Virus record (IMG/VR): IMGVR_UViG_3300022939_000047
Span: 1 to 41,056 of that record
DNA: 41,056 nucleotides
Direction: 5' to 3' (one strand)
Origin: a virus
The first letter of the stretch is position 1; every line of letters begins with the position of its first letter. Both the position numbers and the translations under genes were made by a program. Below, one piece after another: positions 38,154-41,056 of the stretch. The notes beneath the pieces are model-generated. The model was given only the letters and a program-made list of their open reading frames with translations. It made no database searches and was not told the origin of the DNA.

Positions 38154-39542
38154 TTAAAAAAAGTTTTCTAGTGTACTAACTTTTACACTTTCAAATAAAT
38201 CTACTGATGGTGACTTACTGAAACACCATACATTTTCCATGTAAAGTTTATCCATAAACTCTTCCATCTGTTCTTTATCAAAGTTTCCATCTTCGTCTTT
38301 GAATACTGCTTTACCTTGTGGTCTTTGCATGATTCTCATTCCCAGTTGTCCTAAGAAATTTGGTAATAACATTTGTACGAGTTCATCACCTGACCTGTAT
38401 CTTTTACCTTTGACTTTGGGGTCAAGAATGTTTACAAGTAGAACACCTGTATCACTCAATGCATCAAAAGATTTTTGTGACACTGGTAGATAAAAGTCGT
38501 CTCTCCACTTGTCATATTCATTAAACTTTGACCATGATTGATCTTCTTCATGTTCTCCACCCTTGTTGTACTCTTCCGTTGAAAAGTATGGTGGTGATGT
38601 GAATGCACAATCAATAGGTGGTAGTGTATGATATGGTAAGTCTTCTGCACCACATCGATATATCTCTACTTTCTTAGAACCAATACATGAGAAATAATTA
38701 TCCTGTTCTATGATGTCAGGTTCTTTACCTGTAAGTATCTTTTCATATTCGATACACTGTATTTTATATCTAGTGAATGTATATGGGTTAGGGTCACAAC
38801 CAATGTAGTGTGATGCATTCGATGTATAGAACCCACATAATCTATCACCCCATCCACATGAAGTGTCAAGAACTGTTTGTGCATTAGTCATTGCATAGAT
38901 AGTTCTTGCAACGTTTGGTTTAAATTGTGTTGCGATGTATGTTCCTAATCTAAATGCAGAGATATAACTCTTCTCATCTAGTTTACCACCAATAAGTTTT
39001 TCTTCTTCAGTACCATCAACACTTTTAACTATGGTCTTCTTAACCTCATTGATACCTCTCCATATAGGGCCTAGACACCTCCATATTTCTTTTGCAGTAC
39101 CATTTGTCCATACATCTATTGGTGCTTTGAAACCATAACTTCCACAGTTAAGTCTCAAGTCTTGGTGAAAATAATTTGATGCATCATTGTATTGTGATGG
39201 TGCATCGATAAAACCCAATCCATACTCTTGGAAGTTGTAAGAGTAATCATCATATTTCTCTAACACTTCTTTCTGCAAATCTTTAAATGCAGTCATTATG
39301 GAAAATGGGTCTGAGTCACGAAGTTTCAGAAAAGTAGTTCTCATCTTTTCTTCAGAGATTTTCTTTAATGGAAACTCAGGACGTTCTTTCGCAATAAACT
39401 CTGCGAGAGTTTCACGAAATAAATCTTTTCCGTATTCCTCAGTTACACGTTCAAAAGTGGGGTTATCCAAGATAGGTAACCCCACTGAATTTGAATGTTC
39501 CCTAAGAACTTGGTATAAGTTATCTGATGTTTGCAAGGACAT
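38154..39542 (-). CDS. DNA methyltransferase-like protein
   Basis: The 462-aa protein has LDTSCGWGDRLCGFYT (S-adenosylmethionine-binding region) and DCAFTSPPYFSTEEY, the SPPY motif of amino-methyltransferases, followed by GVLLVNILDPKV. The N-terminal 200 residues are an extra helical part. It should methylate N4 of cytosine or N6 of adenine; the target site is unknown and no matching nuclease is seen, so protection from host restriction is likely. The start is taken at ATG 39540-39542 (MSLQTSDN); ATGs at 39563 and further up are possible. Confidence 0.82.
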   Translation of the reverse strand: MSLQTSDNLYQVLREHSNSVGLPILDNPTFERVTEEYGKDLFRETLAEFIAKERPEFPLKKISEEKMRTTFLKLRDSDPFSIMTAFKDLQKEVLEKYDDYSYNFQEYGLGFIDAPSQYNDASNYFHQDLRLNCGSYGFKAPIDVWTNGTAKEIWRCLGPIWRGINEVKKTIVKSVDGTEEEKLIGGKLDEKSYISAFRLGTYIATQFKPNVARTIYAMTNAQTVLDTSCGWGDRLCGFYTSNASHYIGCDPNPYTFTRYKIQCIEYEKILTGKEPDIIEQDNYFSCIGSKKVEIYRCGAEDLPYHTLPPIDCAFTSPPYFSTEEYNKGGEHEEDQSWSKFNEYDKWRDDFYLPVSQKSFDALSDTGVLLVNILDPKVKGKRYRSGDELVQMLLPNFLGQLGMRIMQRPQGKAVFKDEDGNFDKEQMEEFMDKLYMENVWCFSKSPSVDLFESVKVSTLENFF

Positions 39543-40029
39543 TTTCAGGTGTTGAAATTTCATAAGGGTCTGTTGCACAATTATCTTCGCAACCTTCCTC
39601 AATGAAACTTTGAATAACTTTACCGTCTTCGATTACAACTGCATATCTCCATGATCTTGCACCGAATCCTAAGTTCTCCTTTTTAACAAGTGAACCAAAC
39701 AAAGATGAGAACTCTGCATTACCATCAGGTAGTGCGATGAGATTTTCAACTTGTAATTCTTTGAACCATGCATTCATAGTAAATGTATCATTTACTGATA
39801 GACAATAGATTGCATCAATCCCTTTATCAAAGAATTGATCTGCAAGTTTATCAAAGCCTGGAACTTGATTGTTTGAACAAGTAGGGGTAAATGCGCCTGG
39901 CAAACCAAACAACACTACTTTCTTACCTGCAAAAAGTTCACCTGTACTCAGGGTTGTCCAATCCCCATCAACTCTGGCAGGGAATGTAACGTCAGGTACT
40001 GGAGTACCATATTCAATATTAAAGTTCAT
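39520..40029 (-). CDS. Peroxiredoxin (Prx5/glutaredoxin-type)
   Basis: The 169-aa protein contains GLPGAFTPTCSNNQ, the PxxxTxxC site with peroxidatic Cys51, followed by YCLSVNDTFTMNAWFK and a C-terminal CEDNCATDPYEI. The Prx5 subfamily reduces peroxides with glutathione or glutaredoxin; the phage glutaredoxin could serve it. There is no signal peptide. GGAG precedes the ATG, and a palindrome with TATAAT lies upstream. It overlaps the methyltransferase start by about 23 bases. Confidence 0.92.
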   Translation of the reverse strand: MNFNIEYGTPVPDVTFPARVDGDWTTLSTGELFAGKKVVLFGLPGAFTPTCSNNQVPGFDKLADQFFDKGIDAIYCLSVNDTFTMNAWFKELQVENLIALPDGNAEFSSLFGSLVKKENLGFGARSWRYAVVIEDGKVIQSFIEEGCEDNCATDPYEISTPENVLANIR

Positions 40030-40049
40030 AATATATTTCTCCTATAGGA

Positions 40050-40081
40050 ATACAACCTCCATTATAACATAGAGGTTGTAT
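40050..40081 (-). promoter_or_regulatory. Palindrome with a -10 box in its loop, before peroxiredoxin
   Basis: ATACAACCTC (40050-40059) and GAGGTTGTAT (40072-40081) are perfect 10-bp complements. The 12-base loop contains TATAAT (40061-40066) on the minus strand. No good -35 box is seen at 17 bases and no T run follows, so a controlled promoter is favoured over a terminator. Confidence 0.65.
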
Positions 40082-40099
40082 ATATGTATAGGGGGTTTT

Positions 40100-40519
40100 T
40101 TAAGAGATTTTGATTGAAACTGGTTTCTTCTCTTCAGGAATCACCCTCTCAAGTGCAACACTCAAGATACCATTCTTTAAAGATGCACCTGACACTACAA
40201 TTTCATCTGATAGTGTAAATGTTCTTTTGAATGATCTAGATGCAAGACCTTTATGAATAAAGTCTTGTTCATCTTTTGATTCCACCTTACCTTCGATAGT
40301 AAGAATCTCTGCCTCTTTTGAGATTGAGATTTCTTTCTTATCAAATCCTGCAACTGCAAGTTCCACACGATAATGTTCATCATCGTCTTTCACAATGTTG
40401 TAAGGGGGGTAAGAAATATTAGATGGGACTGTTGAAGCCTTTTCTAAAAGTTGAAGAGTTCTGTCGAACCCAATTGCGAATGGGAATGATCTCCCATAGA
40501 TATCGTCAAAGATAGTCAT
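40100..40519 (-). CDS. hsp20: Small heat-shock protein Hsp20
   Basis: The 139-aa protein has an alpha-crystallin domain: YPPYNIVKDDDEHYRVELAVAGF, ILTIEGKV, SRSFKRTFTLSDEI and the C-terminal GILSVALERVIPEE, ending with an I-x-I-type tail (VSIKI). Hsp20 holds unfolding proteins; phage forms may help capsid or replisome folding. GGAG is seven bases before the ATG. The mRNA appears to start about 130 bases upstream. Confidence 0.93.
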   Translation of the reverse strand: MTIFDDIYGRSFPFAIGFDRTLQLLEKASTVPSNISYPPYNIVKDDDEHYRVELAVAGFDKKEISISKEAEILTIEGKVESKDEQDFIHKGLASRSFKRTFTLSDEIVVSGASLKNGILSVALERVIPEEKKPVSIKIS

Positions 40520-40586
40520 TTGTTTCTCCTTTAATAAGCAAGTTTAAATAAAATACCTAACCTCTTTTGAGCATTAGGGCGTATGT

Positions 40587-40634
40587 TCTCTTTGCAACCG
40601 AGCTTCGAAAAGCTCTTTTGAAGTCACAAAGAGA
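40587..40634 (-). repeat. Nested hairpins in the hsp20 leader
   Basis: TCTCTTTG (40587-40594) pairs with CAAAGAGA (40627-40634). Inside, GAGCTT-CGAA-AAGCTC (40600-40615) forms a tetraloop hairpin, followed on the plus strand by TTTT. It could be a plus-strand terminator or a folded leader of the hsp20 mRNA. Confidence 0.5.
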
Positions 40635-40662
40635 TCATACTAAGTTGTATGATCTCATTATA
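40631..40662 (-). promoter_or_regulatory. Candidate hsp20 promoter with operator-like palindrome
   Basis: TATAAT (40657-40662) on the minus strand is followed at once by GAGATCATAC-6-GTATGATCTC (40631-40656), a perfect 10-bp inverted repeat covering the expected start of transcription. The -35 region is weak. Confidence 0.6.
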
Positions 40663-40701
40663 TAAAATAATAAATCATACTAAAACTCTCAAATCTGTGT
40701 G

Positions 40702-40802
40702 GTAGTAGGATTGTTTATCTTACGAAGAACTCTCCCTTACCTTTCCATCAAGAGGTGACTTCCGTAGTAGGATTGTTTATCTTACGAAGAACTCTCCCTT
40801 AC
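40702..40802. repeat. Two perfect 39-base direct repeats
   Basis: Copies at 40702-40740 and 40764-40802 (period 62 bases) begin GTAGTAGGATTGTTTATCTT and end CTCTCCCTTAC, with no difference between them. They are not coding in any frame I can support. They may be protein-binding iterons or paired small RNA parts. Confidence 0.85.
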
Positions 40803-40816
40803 TTCAGTCGATGTTC

Positions 40817-40845
40817 AGAGTGGTATCCAGTAAACTGGTCACTCT
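40817..40845. repeat. Hairpin upstream of the direct repeats
   Basis: AGAGTG (40817-40822) and CACTCT (40840-40845) enclose CCAG/CTGG (40827-40838). The structure is moderate and its role is unknown. Confidence 0.4.
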
Positions 40846-40888
40846 TCTATAATGCAGTCTAAATTAATAAAAAAATAAACTGCATTTT

Positions 40889-40896
40889 TATTTATA
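40889..40896 (-). promoter_or_regulatory. T4-type late promoter without an adjacent gene
   Basis: The minus strand reads TATAAATA. The next supported gene downstream is hsp20, about 370 bases away, so its transcript would carry the repeats and hairpins as a long leader or be a non-coding RNA. Confidence 0.6.
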
Positions 40897-40936
40897 CATT
40901 ATAACACACTTTTTTGTGAAAAAAAAGGTATTTTTT

Positions 40937-41017
40937 TTAATGTAGAAATTTATTACAAATCTTATGGAACCGATTTCGTTTCATAAACTTATCAAATTTT
41001 TTGAATAACCTCTTCAT
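40937..41017 (-). CDS. 26-aa very basic micropeptide
   Basis: ATG 41015-41017 overlaps the preceding stop as ATGA and has AGAGGA four bases upstream. The 26 codons encode MKRLFKKFDKFMKRNRF..., Lys/Arg/Phe-rich and amphipathic. It ends in TAA before a poly-A/poly-T stretch. It may bind nucleic acid or membranes; no role known. Confidence 0.55.
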   Translation of the reverse strand: MKRLFKKFDKFMKRNRFHKICNKFLH

Positions 41018-41056
41018 GCTATCCTCTCAACTAAATCTGAAAATCTACAGGTTTTA
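41014..41056 (-). CDS. C-terminal fragment of an unknown gene
   Basis: The last 13 codons of a gene that starts beyond the right edge (KTCRFSDLVERIA then TGA). The frame is chosen because its stop overlaps the next ATG as ATGA; another frame ends KPVDFQI. Too short to identify. Confidence 0.5.
   Translation of the reverse strand, partial: KTCRFSDLVERIA

Larger units (their letters stand above)
40520..40936 (-). other. Gene-free regulatory region upstream of hsp20
   Basis: No gene is supported in these 417 bases. They contain, from right to left: a late-type TATAAATA, an AATGCAGT/ACTGCATT hairpin, an AGAGTG/CACTCT hairpin, two 39-base direct repeats, a TATAAT box touching a 10-bp palindrome, nested hairpins, and the hsp20 ribosome site. 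Confidence 0.7.

Noticed and set aside
40702-40802. CRISPR array
   Set aside because: Only two repeats with one 23-base interval, no leader or cas genes; better described as paired direct repeats.

Overview
This window looks like part of a marine T4-like myovirus genome. The evidence is a T4-type replication set: family B DNA polymerase (gp43), UvsX recombinase, DnaB-type helicase (gp41) and zinc-finger primase (gp61). It also carries class Ia ribonucleotide reductase (NrdA/NrdB) with a glutaredoxin, a T4-type lysozyme, five tRNA genes with encoded CCA, and T4 late-type promoters (TATAAATA). The auxiliary genes (Hsp20, peroxiredoxin, MazG, 2-oxoglutarate/iron oxygenases, a sulfotransferase) are typical of ocean myoviruses of cyanobacteria or SAR11-like hosts. 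The DNA is AT-rich and every supported gene lies on the minus strand. The host cannot be fixed from this window.

Reading in the direction of transcription (high to low coordinates), the right end holds the C-terminus of an unknown gene, a 26-aa basic peptide, and a roughly 420-base gene-free region with direct repeats and hairpins. Then come hsp20, peroxiredoxin, a DNA methyltransferase, two small unknown genes, lysozyme, an LSm-like gene, DNA polymerase, small membrane genes, a lipoprotein, a thermonuclease, uvsX, the gp41 helicase, a 42-aa basic protein, and a PseT-type polynucleotide 3'-phosphatase. Next is a tRNA-Glu / micropeptide / tRNA-Asp island ending in a terminator.

From about 28.7 to 14.5 kb is a late region with TATAAATA-like promoters. 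It holds a ligase-like nucleotidyltransferase, a nucleotidylyltransferase-kinase fusion, lysine- and glutamate-rich proteins that may be internal head proteins, a fiber-like protein, a cupin-like protein, a PAP2 phosphatase and membrane/coiled-coil proteins. From 14.5 to 7 kb is a nucleotide block: primase, nrdA, a 2OG oxygenase, nrdB, glutaredoxin, an SprT-like metalloprotease and a 5'(3')-nucleotidase-like HAD phosphatase. From 7 kb to the left end are a spanin pair, four 2OG-oxygenase-like genes (one cut by the window edge), a sulfotransferase, tRNA-Ala, a GNAT acetyltransferase, tRNA-Ser, mazG, small unknown genes and a glycosyltransferase-like gene.

The most unusual feature is promoter design. 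Several promoters place a sigma70 -10 box exactly six bases before an ATG, so transcription should start on the start codon (leaderless mRNAs for DNA polymerase, primase, the 3'-phosphatase and the HAD phosphatase). In these and in the peroxiredoxin and uvsX promoters, the -10 box lies inside or next to an inverted repeat; the largest has 17 paired bases around the primase start. At least two late promoters also start on the ATG. A second candidate system is the late cassette at 25.1-28.0 kb, whose enzymes carry or neighbour N-termini resembling T4 capsid-targeting sequences.
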